From UMGS1002 sp050309735 (GTDB lineage Bacteria > Bacillota > Clostridia > Oscillospirales > CAG-272): a stretch of 8,799 bases of DNA. Shown piece after piece: positions 1-6,613 of the stretch. The stretch lies in assembly GCA_050309735.1 (NCBI GenBank), contig JBNRMS010000070.1, positions 1 through 8,799 on the forward strand. Reading direction: 5' to 3'. The position numbers and the translations under genes are program-made. Numbering within the stretch: the stretch's first letter is position 1; each line of letters opens with the position of its first letter. The notes below the pieces were generated by a model, which was given only the letters and a program-made list of their open reading frames with translations, did no database searches and was not told where the DNA came from.

Positions 1-1
1 C

Positions 2-622
2 TTCCCCGCCCTTCCTCCCCCGGTCGCCTCTCATCCGGATATGCTTATCTTTATCCTCGGCGAATCGCTTCTAACCCACAGAGATTATTATGCCATCGCA
101 AAAGAGGAGATAAACCGCATTTGCAAGGCGGGAGGATTCAGGCTTATTCTCTCGGACGAGCGGGTGGGGAGAAAATACCCCTCGGATATACTCTTTAACG
201 CAGCACCGGTAGGCCGGATGATTTTCGCGCGCCGAGATGCGGTGTCACATCACATTTCAAGAATTGCAAACGATATTGGAATAGGTTTCATTGATATAAG
301 ACAAGGGTATGCCCGCTGCTCGATCCTTCCGGTGAGCGAGAGCGCCATGATAACGGCCGACACAGGAATAGCCCGCGCCGCGCTTGAGCACGGATTTGAT
401 ACTCTTGCCATTCGCCCTGGATTTGTACGGCTTGCCGGTTACAACACCGGCTTTATCGGCGGCGCCTCCGGAGTGTGCAAGGACAAGGTCTTTTTCTGCG
501 GAAATATAAAAAGCCACCCCGACGCAGATGCAATAATATCTTTCTGCGCCGCCAGGGGTCGAGGGGTTCTGTCGCTGTCGGACGGTGACCTGTTTGACGC
601 GGGTACTCTCTTTTTTATATAG
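2..622 (+). CDS. DUF6873-type protein, 5' end outside the window
   Basis: The frame is open from the first bases of the window, and the 206 visible residues keep family-like sequence upstream of the first ATG at 41, including a Ser-His-Pro-Asp-Met stretch at visible residues 10-14. The ATG at 41 has no ribosome binding site and cuts this motif, so I treat it as internal and the gene as truncated by the window edge, probably by a few tens of residues. Other family-like blocks are YPSDILFN (59-66), RQGYARCS (100-107), TADTGIA (118-124), GFIGGASG (150-157) and a second HPD (172-174). From memory these match DUF6873, described as having the guanidine-modifying-enzyme (pentein) fold. The biochemical role is unknown to me and no catalytic set can be assigned from the visible part. 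No signal peptide or membrane segment is seen. A terminator follows the stop codon. Confidence 0.78.
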   Translation, partial: FPALPPPVASHPDMLIFILGESLLTHRDYYAIAKEEINRICKAGGFRLILSDERVGRKYPSDILFNAAPVGRMIFARRDAVSHHISRIANDIGIGFIDIRQGYARCSILPVSESAMITADTGIARAALEHGFDTLAIRPGFVRLAGYNTGFIGGASGVCKDKVFFCGNIKSHPDADAIISFCAARGRGVLSLSDGDLFDAGTLFFI

Positions 623-680
623 CCGGAGGACGGAAAGCAAATCTTAATTATACACATCGGTATGTTGTTTTGTGTCGCCC

Positions 681-715
681 ATGCAAGTTTGAATGCGTAT
701 TCTTGCATTTTTTTA
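681..715 (+). terminator. Intrinsic terminator after the DUF6873 gene
   Basis: ATGCAAG at 681-687 pairs with CTTGCAT at 702-708, and an inner GAAT/ATTC pair can form around a GCGT loop. The hairpin runs directly into TTTTTTT (708-714), then AA and a second run of T. The stem is short and AT-rich, but the position between a stop codon and a strong promoter fits. The T-runs also form an AT-rich tract just upstream of the gdhA promoter, where it could act like an UP element (inference). Confidence 0.7.
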
Positions 716-735
716 ATTTTTTTATCAAAAAAATA

Positions 736-764
736 TTGACATGAGCGCCGCATTATGCTATCAT
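736..764 (+). promoter_or_regulatory. Sigma-A promoter of gdhA
   Basis: A perfect TTGACA (736-741), a 17-bp spacer and TATCAT (759-764, 5 of 6 matches to TATAAT) preceded by an extended -10 TGc at 756-758. The expected transcript start is near 771, giving a leader of about 36 nt to the ATG at 807. This placement also rules out the in-frame ATG at 741, which lies inside the promoter. Confidence 0.85.
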
Positions 765-806
765 ATAAAAGCACAAATTTTAAAAAAGAGAGCGAGGATT
801 ATCTTG

Positions 807-2141
807 ATGAATTACCTTCAAAGCGTTATTAGTGATGTGAATAAAAAATATTCATATCAGCCCGAATTCCTTCAGGCAGTGAAGGAGGTTTTTGAATCGC
901 TCGAGCCGGTTATTTCAAAAAATGAGGAGTTTTACCGTAAGGAAGCTGTTCTTGAAAGAATAGTCGAGCCCGATCGCCAAATTATCTTCCGCGTCCCGTG
1001 GGTAGACGACACAGGCAAAACCCGCGTAAACACGGGTTACCGGGTTCAATTTAACAATTCTATAGGCCCTTACAAGGGTGGCTTGCGACTGCACCCCTCG
1101 GTTAATCTCGGCATTATTAAATTTCTTGGATTTGAACAGACCTTTAAAAACTCGCTGACCGGCCTGCCCATGGGCGGTGCTAAGGGCGGCTCGGATTTTG
1201 ACCCAAAAGGCAAATCCAACCGAGAAATAATGAATTTTTGTCAGTCTTTTATGACCGAATTGTACAAATATATAGATGCTGACACCGACGTTCCCGCCGG
1301 GGACATCGGCACAGGGGCGCGCGAAATCGGCTATATGTTCGGCCAGTATAAGCGCATACGAGGCTCGTTTGAAGGCGTTCTCACAGGCAAAGGCCTCTCA
1401 TACGGCGGCTCGCTCGCAAGAAAAGAAGCCACGGGATATGGCCTACTCTATATAACCGATGAAATGCTTCGCAACCACGGCAAAAAGCTTGACGGAAAAA
1501 CCATAATCATCTCAGGCTCGGGCAATGTCGCCATATATGCTGCCGAGAAGGCGACACAACTTGGCGGTCGGGTCGTTGCCATGAGTGACTCAAGCGGCTG
1601 GGTTTACGACAAGGGCGGAATCGACCTTGATGCACTAAAAGAGATCAAGGAAGTCAAGCGCGGGCGGATCAGCGAATATCTTACCTATCGCCCGGGCGCC
1701 GAGTATAATGAAGGACGCGGCATTTGGAATGTCAAATGCGACATTGCTCTGCCCTGTGCCACGCAGAATGAACTGTTTATCGACGACGCAAAGGCGCTGG
1801 TTGAAAACGGTGTTATGGCCGTCTGCGAAGGCGCGAATATGCCTACCACTATAGAGGCAACCAAATATTTGCAGGAAAGCGGTGTTCTCTTTATTCCGGG
1901 CAAAGCCTCAAATGCCGGAGGAGTGGCCACGAGTGGTCTTGAGATGTCGCAAAACAGCGGTCGGCTCTCCTGGAGCTTTGAGGAAGTCGATGCAAAACTC
2001 AAAGACATAATGATAAATATCTTCCGCAATATCGACAAATCTGCCGCAAAATACGGACAGCCCGGCAATTATGTCGCCGGAGCAAATATCGCCGGATTTG
2101 AAAAGGTGGTCGACGCTATGATTGCCCACGGGGCCTGCTGA
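807..2141 (+). CDS. gdhA: NADP-specific glutamate dehydrogenase
   Basis: Cytoplasmic hexameric-type glutamate dehydrogenase (EC 1.4.1.4) that aminates 2-oxoglutarate with ammonium to glutamate. The product is 444 residues, the usual length of the small bacterial family. The N-terminal substrate domain has K90 in GPYKGG, K114, the catalytic K126 in PMGGAKGG and D166 in DVPAGDIG. The Rossmann domain starts around GSGNVA (237-242), and S381 lies in GLEMSQNS. These residues are offset by one from the active-site residues I recall for the Clostridium symbiosum enzyme. After the second strand of the nucleotide fold it reads SDSSG (260-264), as in NADP-type E. coli GdhA rather than the NAD-type clostridial enzyme, so NADP(H) use is inferred. 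The frame is open back to 741, but that ATG lies within the promoter; the ATG at 807 matches family N-termini and follows a weak GAGCGAGG-like site. It appears monocistronic: a terminator lies upstream and a convergent gene downstream. Confidence 0.95.
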   Translation: MNYLQSVISDVNKKYSYQPEFLQAVKEVFESLEPVISKNEEFYRKEAVLERIVEPDRQIIFRVPWVDDTGKTRVNTGYRVQFNNSIGPYKGGLRLHPSVNLGIIKFLGFEQTFKNSLTGLPMGGAKGGSDFDPKGKSNREIMNFCQSFMTELYKYIDADTDVPAGDIGTGAREIGYMFGQYKRIRGSFEGVLTGKGLSYGGSLARKEATGYGLLYITDEMLRNHGKKLDGKTIIISGSGNVAIYAAEKATQLGGRVVAMSDSSGWVYDKGGIDLDALKEIKEVKRGRISEYLTYRPGAEYNEGRGIWNVKCDIALPCATQNELFIDDAKALVENGVMAVCEGANMPTTIEATKYLQESGVLFIPGKASNAGGVATSGLEMSQNSGRLSWSFEEVDAKLKDIMINIFRNIDKSAAKYGQPGNYVAGANIAGFEKVVDAMIAHGAC

Positions 2142-2344
2142 TAGCGGGGATACGCCGGGAGAAATACGCTGGGGGGAACTTCCTGAGAGAAGTTCCCCCC
2201 AGATCCCCCTTAAGAGCTTTCAAACATTGGGCCGGTTTAATTTGAAAGCATGCCGCGCCGACCCCGGCCGGACCCCACATCCCTCTTTTAGGTCGGGGTG
2301 AGGCAATCTGGTGTTAAGTTCAATGTTTTTATGAGGTAATAGTA
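2142..2344. other. Intergenic region between convergent genes
   Basis: No coding frame is convincing here. It contains copy 1 of the GGGGGAACTT hairpin repeat (2169-2202). It also holds a separate perfect 9-bp inverted repeat, GCTTTCAAA (2216-2224) with TTTGAAAGC (2241-2249), and a looser CCGACC/GGTCGG pair (2258-2263, 2291-2296). None of these hairpins is followed by a proper T-run on either strand, so how the two convergent transcripts end is not evident. Confidence 0.6.
2169..2220 (+). repeat. Dispersed GGGGGAACTT hairpin repeat, copy 1
   Basis: A perfect 14-bp stem, CTGGGGGGAACTTC (2169-2182) with GAAGTTCCCCCCAG (2189-2202), closes a 6-nt loop, 27 nt after the gdhA stop. The next 18 nt (AGATCCCCCTTAAGAGCTTT) resemble the tail of copy 2 at 5929-5946. 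CGCCGGG-like sequence precedes it, as at the other two copies. It may work as a factor-assisted or bidirectional terminator or protect the 3' end, but it has no T-tract. Confidence 0.75.
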
Positions 2345-3748
2345 TCACTCTCCCCAGCTTATCTCCCCGAGCAGCGGAACAAAGAGCGCCCGTTCGTCGG
2401 CCGTCTTGTTAATTTCGGCACCTGACACTGGGTCAAAGAAATACTGATAGCAAAAATAAGCAACCCCCCGACACTTATCAAGCTTGCGTGTGTACTCAAG
2501 CTCGCGGCAAAGAATATCGCGGTTCTTTATCCACTCATTCTTCCCTGCCTCGCTGCCGGCATACTGGTCGATATTCCCGTCATATCCGCCATATGCCTTG
2601 CCGAGCGACATACCGACTATCAGCCCGACTCCCTCGGCTTTAATCATGCTCTGATAGGTCGTCACCACCTTGATAAAATCATACGTAGCGTGCTCAAATC
2701 CGAAATAGGCCTGTGGGCAAATGTAGTCGATATACCCCGGCTTGCCGCACCATTCATAGATATCCGCATACATACTCTCGTATGTTGTCTTAAAATTGCC
2801 GGCCGGGCTTATTCCGAAAAGCAGTTCGGCGTCCTTTTCTTTGACCGCCGAATAAAGACCTGACACAAGCTCATTTAGCTGCTCGCGCCGCCAGTCTGCC
2901 AGTGCAGCCCGCCCGCCCGCTCTGATATAATCATCATAAGCCGCTGAATCAAAGGAGGTATCGACTCCGGTTGGGTAAAAATAATCGTCCATGTGCAGGC
3001 CGTCAACCTCATATTTTTCGAGTATCTCTCGCGCGCCGTTGATTATAAGCGACCGAACCTCCTCGTAAGCCGGATTGAGATACCAGCGCCCCGACACATT
3101 AACAATATATTTCCCCTTTAGTTCTGCATCACCGTACCACTGTTTTATCGGATACGCATCGTCAACCGAGCCGATTTCGCTGTCAAGCATAGCCCGCATC
3201 GGGTTTATCCATGCCTGAACCGACAGTCCTGCTGCGTGCGCCTCGTCAAGCAATATCGAGAAGGGGTCATATGAGGCGCCGGCACCGTATTTTCCGACAG
3301 CCACGCTGCTCATCGGATAATATTCGGAAGGATACATACTGTCGGCATAGGGTCTGACCTGAATAATGACAGTGTTAATCCCGACACTTTTGATGTTCGC
3401 CATTATCTCGCGTGCATACGACTTAAAGCTCTCCTCCGCGCGCTGAGCCCCACCGATAACATAAATCTTCTGCATATCAAATTGCGAGAGCCACATAGCC
3501 TTAAAATCATCGTAATTCAGCGGGATATACGCCCGCGACCCCGTCTCAACGGCCTTTGTTTGCTCATCAAGCATTTTTGTTTCGCTCATATCGGTCTTCT
3601 CCTTTTGTATTCGGTCTGTTATACTCTCTCTCTCGCCGCCACCCAATAGCAGCGCGCAACCCGAAATAAGAAGCACCATGAGTGCCAAAAGCGCTGCCAC
3701 GGCGACAAGTTTTGCCATCAATTGGCCTTTTTTTATATAAGCCTCCAT
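2345..3748 (-). CDS. Glycoside hydrolase family-10-like (GHL10/DUF187) lipoprotein
   Basis: Predicted surface-anchored lipoprotein of 467 residues. The N-terminus has a basic region, a hydrophobic run (LVAVAALLALMVLLI, 14-28) and a lipobox ending I-S-G-C at C31, then a Gly-rich, charged linker. The catalytic-like barrel begins near residue 70: INTVIIQVRPYADSMYPSEYYP (124-145), the QAWINPMRA strand (178-186), GRWYLNP (220-226), VDGLHMDDYFYP (248-259) with the paired acids D254 and D255, FGISPAGN (311-318) and YICPQAYFGF (342-351). These are hallmarks of PF02638, enzymes thought to act on bacterial cell-wall or exopolysaccharide glycans; the substrate cannot be told from sequence. The start at 3748 has GGAGG (3753-3757) only 4 nt upstream. 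An in-frame ATG at 3716-3718, residue 11, has AAAGG 7 nt upstream and would give a compact lipoprotein signal, so either may be used. It is a single gene, divergent from pssA. Confidence 0.88.
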   Translation of the reverse strand: MEAYIKKGQLMAKLVAVAALLALMVLLISGCALLLGGGERESITDRIQKEKTDMSETKMLDEQTKAVETGSRAYIPLNYDDFKAMWLSQFDMQKIYVIGGAQRAEESFKSYAREIMANIKSVGINTVIIQVRPYADSMYPSEYYPMSSVAVGKYGAGASYDPFSILLDEAHAAGLSVQAWINPMRAMLDSEIGSVDDAYPIKQWYGDAELKGKYIVNVSGRWYLNPAYEEVRSLIINGAREILEKYEVDGLHMDDYFYPTGVDTSFDSAAYDDYIRAGGRAALADWRREQLNELVSGLYSAVKEKDAELLFGISPAGNFKTTYESMYADIYEWCGKPGYIDYICPQAYFGFEHATYDFIKVVTTYQSMIKAEGVGLIVGMSLGKAYGGYDGNIDQYAGSEAGKNEWIKNRDILCRELEYTRKLDKCRGVAYFCYQYFFDPVSGAEINKTADERALFVPLLGEISWGE

Positions 3749-3792
3749 TAAACCTCCATGCCACCCTGCGGGCGACTAAAATTGATTTTATA

Positions 3793-3804
3793 ATATGCGC
3801 ATAT
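3793..3804. promoter_or_regulatory. 12-bp palindrome in the glycosidase leader
   Basis: ATATGCGCATAT is perfectly self-complementary and sits about 45-56 bp upstream of the glycosidase start. It overlaps a second, weaker minus-strand promoter candidate: TAGTCA (complement of 3813-3818), 17-bp spacer, TATTAT (complement of 3790-3795). If that promoter is used, the palindrome covers its spacer and -10 edge, where an operator would be expected. AT-rich palindromes also arise by chance. Confidence 0.35.
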
Positions 3805-3877
3805 AATGTAATTGACTAAATACATGAGTATAAACCCTTCGCACTAAAGCTTGCGCTTAACATCAATATAAAATTTT

Positions 3878-3902
3878 TACGGCATTTGTGTTTTACCGCA
3901 TT
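3878..3902 (+). repeat. Two near-identical 9-mers upstream of the pssA -35
   Basis: TACGGCATT (3878-3886) and TACCGCATT (3894-3902) differ at one base and are 16 bp apart start to start. The second copy overlaps the first two bases of the pssA -35 box. The spacing is about one and a half helical turns. They could be regulator half-sites, but with only two copies chance cannot be excluded. Confidence 0.3.
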
Positions 3903-3929
3903 GATTTTATCTTCTAAACATAGTATAAT
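3901..3929 (+). promoter_or_regulatory. Sigma-A promoter of pssA
   Basis: TTGATT (3901-3906, 4 of 6 matches), a 17-bp spacer and a perfect TATAAT (3924-3929). The predicted transcript start is near 3936, leaving about 85 nt of leader before the pssA ATG. Its -10 shares bases with the oppositely directed glycosidase promoter. Confidence 0.7.
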
Positions 3930-3956
3930 TATAAATAGGAAAAGTGCAGTTGTCAA
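3928..3956 (-). promoter_or_regulatory. Consensus sigma-A promoter of the glycosidase lipoprotein
   Basis: Read on the minus strand: perfect TTGACA (complement of 3951-3956), 17-bp spacer and perfect TATAAT (complement of 3928-3933), a 12 of 12 match at ideal spacing. The transcript would start near 3921 and carry a leader of about 170 nt before the ATG at 3748. The -10 overlaps the pssA -10 within the palindrome TATAATTATA (3924-3933). Confidence 0.75.
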
Positions 3957-4019
3957 TACTTGGATAATATTTTGAGCTGATGATTTTTGGCTGCCCGTTG
4001 GGCGGAATGAGGGATTATA

Positions 4020-4655
4020 ATGTTAGGCTTTTATAATTACACCGTTATCGCAACTTATCTTAGCGCTGCTACGGCGGCGGTCGGAATAATGCTGACGCTT
4101 GCGGGAAAGCCGACACCGGCGGTCTTTTGCCTTTTTATATGTGGGATGCTCGATATGTTTGACGGCAAAATAGCCCGCACCTGCCCGAGCCGCTCGACAG
4201 AAGAAGAGCATTTCGGAATACAGATAGACTCGCTCTCAGACCTTGTCGCATTCGGCGTCCTTCCTGCGGCTATCGGATTTTCGCTCTGGGGGCTCTCTCC
4301 AATCTATCTTATCCTCGCACCTCTCTATTTACTTGCGGCACTGATAAGGCTCGCGTATTTCAATGTCACCGAACTGACGCGCCATAGCTTGGGCGGCGGA
4401 ACAAGACAATTCTACACCGGACTGCCCGTGACAAGTGCTTCCTTCACCTTTCCGGCGCTCTGGTGCATATCGGCCGTTGCCGGGGAATATTTTAAATACA
4501 TATACGCGGCTCTGATGCTCGCCGAATGCGTTCTCTTTGTTTTAACGATAAAAATCAAAAAGCCGCATGGCAGGATGCTTATAGCCGTCACCTGCTCCGG
4601 GGTGCTTCTGCTCTCTCTTCTGATATTCGCAACCGCACACGGTCTGACAATCTGA
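4020..4655 (+). CDS. pssA: CDP-diacylglycerol--serine O-phosphatidyltransferase
   Basis: Integral membrane enzyme that transfers the phosphatidyl group from CDP-diacylglycerol to L-serine, giving phosphatidylserine and CMP. The 211-residue product carries the CDP-alcohol phosphatidyltransferase motif: D45, D48-G49, A52-R53, then G66, D70 and D74. The gap between AR and G is 12 residues rather than the usual 8 or so, filled by CPSRSTEEEHF; I recall similar longer gaps in clostridial relatives. YTGLPVTSAS (132-141) matches the PssA-type Y-x-GLP segment and favours serine over other alcohols. About six hydrophobic segments are visible: roughly 8-28, 33-44, 75-112, 138-155, 159-178 and 186-206. 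GAGGG (4009-4013) lies 6 nt upstream of the ATG. No phosphatidylserine decarboxylase gene is adjacent. No terminator is seen before the reductase gene 90 nt downstream, so the two may share a transcript. Confidence 0.87.
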   Translation: MLGFYNYTVIATYLSAATAAVGIMLTLAGKPTPAVFCLFICGMLDMFDGKIARTCPSRSTEEEHFGIQIDSLSDLVAFGVLPAAIGFSLWGLSPIYLILAPLYLLAALIRLAYFNVTELTRHSLGGGTRQFYTGLPVTSASFTFPALWCISAVAGEYFKYIYAALMLAECVLFVLTIKIKKPHGRMLIAVTCSGVLLLSLLIFATAHGLTI

Positions 4656-4745
4656 CCGCTCTATATATTATATCCAACCGCCAGTAAATATAAGGATAAT
4701 ACCGCAAATAAAAAACCGCTCTCGGGCGGGAATGGAGGAAATCAA

Positions 4746-5861
4746 ATGAAATATCTTGGCCAAAACATACCCAAGCTTGGCTTCGGACTTATGCGCCTGC
4801 CCAAAAAAGACGGTGAGATCGACATTGAATTGTCAAAAAAGATGGTCGACCGTTATCTTGACGCCGGATTTACATACTTTGACACCGCTTATGTATATCA
4901 AGGCTCCGAGGCGGCGACAAAGCTTGCGCTTGTCGACAGGCACCCGCGCGAGAGCTATCAGCTTGCCACAAAATTGGCTGCCTGGGCGGGCGTAAAGACC
5001 AGGGAGGACGCGCGGGCAATGTTTTACACCTCGCTTGAGCGCACCGGCGCCCGTTATTTTGACTATTATCTGCTTCATAATCTTGGCGGGGATCGAATAA
5101 AGCCGTTTGATGACTTTGGCATATGGGACTTTGCACAAGAGTTAAAAGCAAAGGGACTGGTCAAGCACGTCGGCTTCTCGTTTCATGACTCTGCCGATGT
5201 GCTCGACCGGATACTTACCGAGCACCCCGAAACAGAGTTTGTTCAGCTTCAGATAAACTATGCCGACTGGGAAAACTCGGAGGTGCAGTCAAGACTTTGC
5301 TACGAGACTGCAAGGCGCCACAATAAACCGATTATTATAATGGAACCGATAAGAGGCGGCCTGCTCGCCACTCCTCCGCGTGCCATCGGCGAGCTTTTCA
5401 AGGATCTCGACCCCACCGCCACACCCGCCTCCTTCGCGTTGCGCTTTTCGGCCTCGCTCGACGGTATCATAACCGTGCTCAGTGGGATGTCGAATATGTC
5501 ACAGCTTGAAGACAATATTGCAACCTTCAAAAACTTCATGCCGCTTAATAAAAAAGAACTCAAAACAATAGAAAAGGCGCAAGAGATTATAGCCTCGGCT
5601 AAAACAATTCCCTGCACCGATTGTCGATACTGTGTTGACGACTGCCCGCAAAACATAGCAATCCCCGATGTTTTCAAGGCGATGAACAGATATATCGTTT
5701 ACGAGAATCTTCCAACCTCAAAATCAAAATATAAAAGAGCTACCCGCGAGCGCGGTCTTGCCAGCAGTTGTATCGAGTGCGGGGCTTGCGAGTCTGCTTG
5801 CCCGCAGCATATCGAGATAATTAAAGAACTGAAGCGCGCGGCCGAGGTGTTTGAGAAATAG
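4746..5861 (+). CDS. Aldo/keto reductase with C-terminal two-cluster ferredoxin domain
   Basis: Cytoplasmic 371-residue protein fusing an aldo/keto reductase barrel (about 1-270) to a ferredoxin-like tail (about 285-365). The barrel has the expected catalytic tetrad D46, Y51, K76 and H111, and GFGLMRLP near the start. The tail has two CxxCxxCxxxC motifs, C290/C293/C296/C300 and C342/C345/C348/C352, which should bind two [4Fe-4S] clusters. This architecture is common in strict anaerobes and links a carbonyl/alcohol redox site to one-electron carriers; the physiological substrate is unknown. In classical 8-Fe ferredoxin domains the fourth cysteine of each motif ligates the opposite cluster. GGAGG (4734-4738) is 7 nt before the ATG. 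It lies 90 nt after pssA with no clear promoter or terminator between, so read-through from the pssA promoter is plausible. The hairpin repeat copy 2 follows its stop codon. Confidence 0.9.
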   Translation: MKYLGQNIPKLGFGLMRLPKKDGEIDIELSKKMVDRYLDAGFTYFDTAYVYQGSEAATKLALVDRHPRESYQLATKLAAWAGVKTREDARAMFYTSLERTGARYFDYYLLHNLGGDRIKPFDDFGIWDFAQELKAKGLVKHVGFSFHDSADVLDRILTEHPETEFVQLQINYADWENSEVQSRLCYETARRHNKPIIIMEPIRGGLLATPPRAIGELFKDLDPTATPASFALRFSASLDGIITVLSGMSNMSQLEDNIATFKNFMPLNKKELKTIEKAQEIIASAKTIPCTDCRYCVDDCPQNIAIPDVFKAMNRYIVYENLPTSKSKYKRATRERGLASSCIECGACESACPQHIEIIKELKRAAEVFEK

Positions 5862-5870
5862 GAGCGCGAG

Positions 5871-5910
5871 GGAACGCCGGAGGAACGCCGGGGGAACGCC
5901 GGGGGAACTT
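5871..5910 (+). repeat. Tandem 11-mers GGAACGCCGGG
   Basis: Three head-to-tail units (GGAACGCCGGA 5871-5881, GGAACGCCGGG 5882-5892 and 5893-5903) run into a partial unit GGAACTT (5904-5910), which forms the left arm of the adjacent hairpin. The stretch 5861-5870 (GGAGCGCGAG), overlapping the last base of the reductase stop, may be a decayed unit. The other hairpin copies have a single related CGCCGGG in the same relative place, so this looks like local expansion of the repeat's left flank. Confidence 0.75.
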
Positions 5911-5950
5911 CCCCAAAAAAGTTCCCCCGAACCCCCTCAAAAACTTTTGG
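5900..5950 (+). repeat. Dispersed GGGGGAACTT hairpin repeat, copy 2
   Basis: CGGGGGAACTT (5900-5910) pairs with AAGTTCCCCCG (5919-5929) over an 8-nt loop, an 11-bp stem. The tail AACCCCCTCAAAAACTTTT (5930-5948) resembles that of copy 1. AACTTTTGG (5942-5950) could instead pair loosely with CCAAAAAAGTT (5913-5923), so two exclusive folds are possible. No T-run follows directly, so termination between the reductase and the DUF1893 gene may be partial. Confidence 0.75.
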
Positions 5951-6086
5951 AGCATTTGTTATGGCCTGATTTAAAACATGATACCTTAAATATTGTTTTA
6001 GCGATCCATCAATCCAAGTGTATCCTATAAACCGCTCTTCCGCCTTGAACCTCTCGAAATAATTTATAGAACGGTAAATAATAAAA

Positions 6087-6518
6087 ATGAAAGATATTGA
6101 AAAAGCAAAATTTCTGCTCACCGGCAGCAACTACACCTGCGTCCTCTGCCGGGGGGATGAAACCCTCACTTCTTCAAAGCCGGGAATCTCTCCCATGCTC
6201 GATTTTATCGGCTCGGGAAAAAACCTTGTGGGATTCTCGGCGGCCGACAAGGTAGTCGGCAAGGCGGCGGCGCTGCTCTTTGTCCTCTCGGGGATAGTCG
6301 AGGTTTGGGCCGATGTGATGAGCGACGGTGCGGCGGCAGTGCTTGACGCTCACAAAATCAAATACGACTTCGCCGCCCGCACCACCCATATAGAAAACCG
6401 ACGGGGCGACGACATCTGCCCGATGGAAAAGACGGTTGCCGAAATCGACGACCCGAGAGAAGCTCACGCTGCTCTTGTGGCAAAGCTTGAGGAGCTGCGA
6501 GACAACAGCTCAAACTAA
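6087..6518 (+). CDS. DUF1893 domain protein (TM1506-like)
   Basis: A 143-residue protein, full length for this small family. The diagnostic blocks are GFSAADKVVGKAAALL (49-64), VMSDGAA (77-83) and the C-terminal NRRGDDICPME (104-114), around C111. I recall that the Thermotoga TM1506 structure shows a cytidine-deaminase-like fold, but no zinc-binding HxE/PCxxC set is evident here, and the function is unknown. No signal peptide or membrane helix is seen. The ATG at 6087 follows an in-frame stop at 6075-6077, so it is the only reasonable start, yet it lacks a clear Shine-Dalgarno sequence. I found no good sigma-A promoter in 5951-6086. It may be expressed by read-through from the reductase gene 225 nt upstream. 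Copy 3 of the hairpin repeat, with a T-run, follows it. Confidence 0.85.
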   Translation: MKDIEKAKFLLTGSNYTCVLCRGDETLTSSKPGISPMLDFIGSGKNLVGFSAADKVVGKAAALLFVLSGIVEVWADVMSDGAAAVLDAHKIKYDFAARTTHIENRRGDDICPMEKTVAEIDDPREAHAALVAKLEELRDNSSN

Positions 6519-6552
6519 ACCACGATAAAACATTAAGCTAATAAGGGATGCG

Positions 6553-6599
6553 CCGGGGGGAACCTTTCTCGAAAAGTTCCCCCCGGATATTCTTTTTTT
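6553..6599 (+). terminator. Hairpin repeat copy 3, probable terminator of the DUF1893 gene
   Basis: CCGGGGGGAAC (6553-6563) pairs perfectly with GTTCCCCCCGG (6576-6586). One C/A mismatch and three more A-T pairs extend the stem to a CTCG loop. Six bases later comes a run of seven T (6593-6599). It is the only copy of the three with such a T-run, and it lies between convergent genes. For the FAD gene on the other strand no T-run follows the hairpin, so it should act mainly on plus-strand transcripts. Confidence 0.7.
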
Positions 6600-6613
6600 A
6601 TATTCTTTATACT

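Noticed and set aside
41..43. ATG as start codon of the first gene
   Set aside because: No ribosome binding site precedes it, and conserved-looking sequence in the same frame continues upstream to the window edge, so it is an internal methionine.
257..640. 127-codon minus-strand frame
   Set aside because: It is antisense to the DUF6873 gene, has no recognisable domain and is read through the region that encodes conserved blocks on the other strand.
2169..2202. Canonical intrinsic terminator for gdhA
   Set aside because: The stem is excellent, but what follows is AGATCCCCCTT rather than a T-run, so I list it as a repeat instead.
5861..5929. CRISPR-like repeat array
   Set aside because: The units are 11 bp and contiguous, with no spacers and no cas genes nearby.
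6045..6070. Promoter for the DUF1893 gene (TTGAAC ... TATAGA)
   Set aside because: The spacer is only 14 bp and both boxes are weak.
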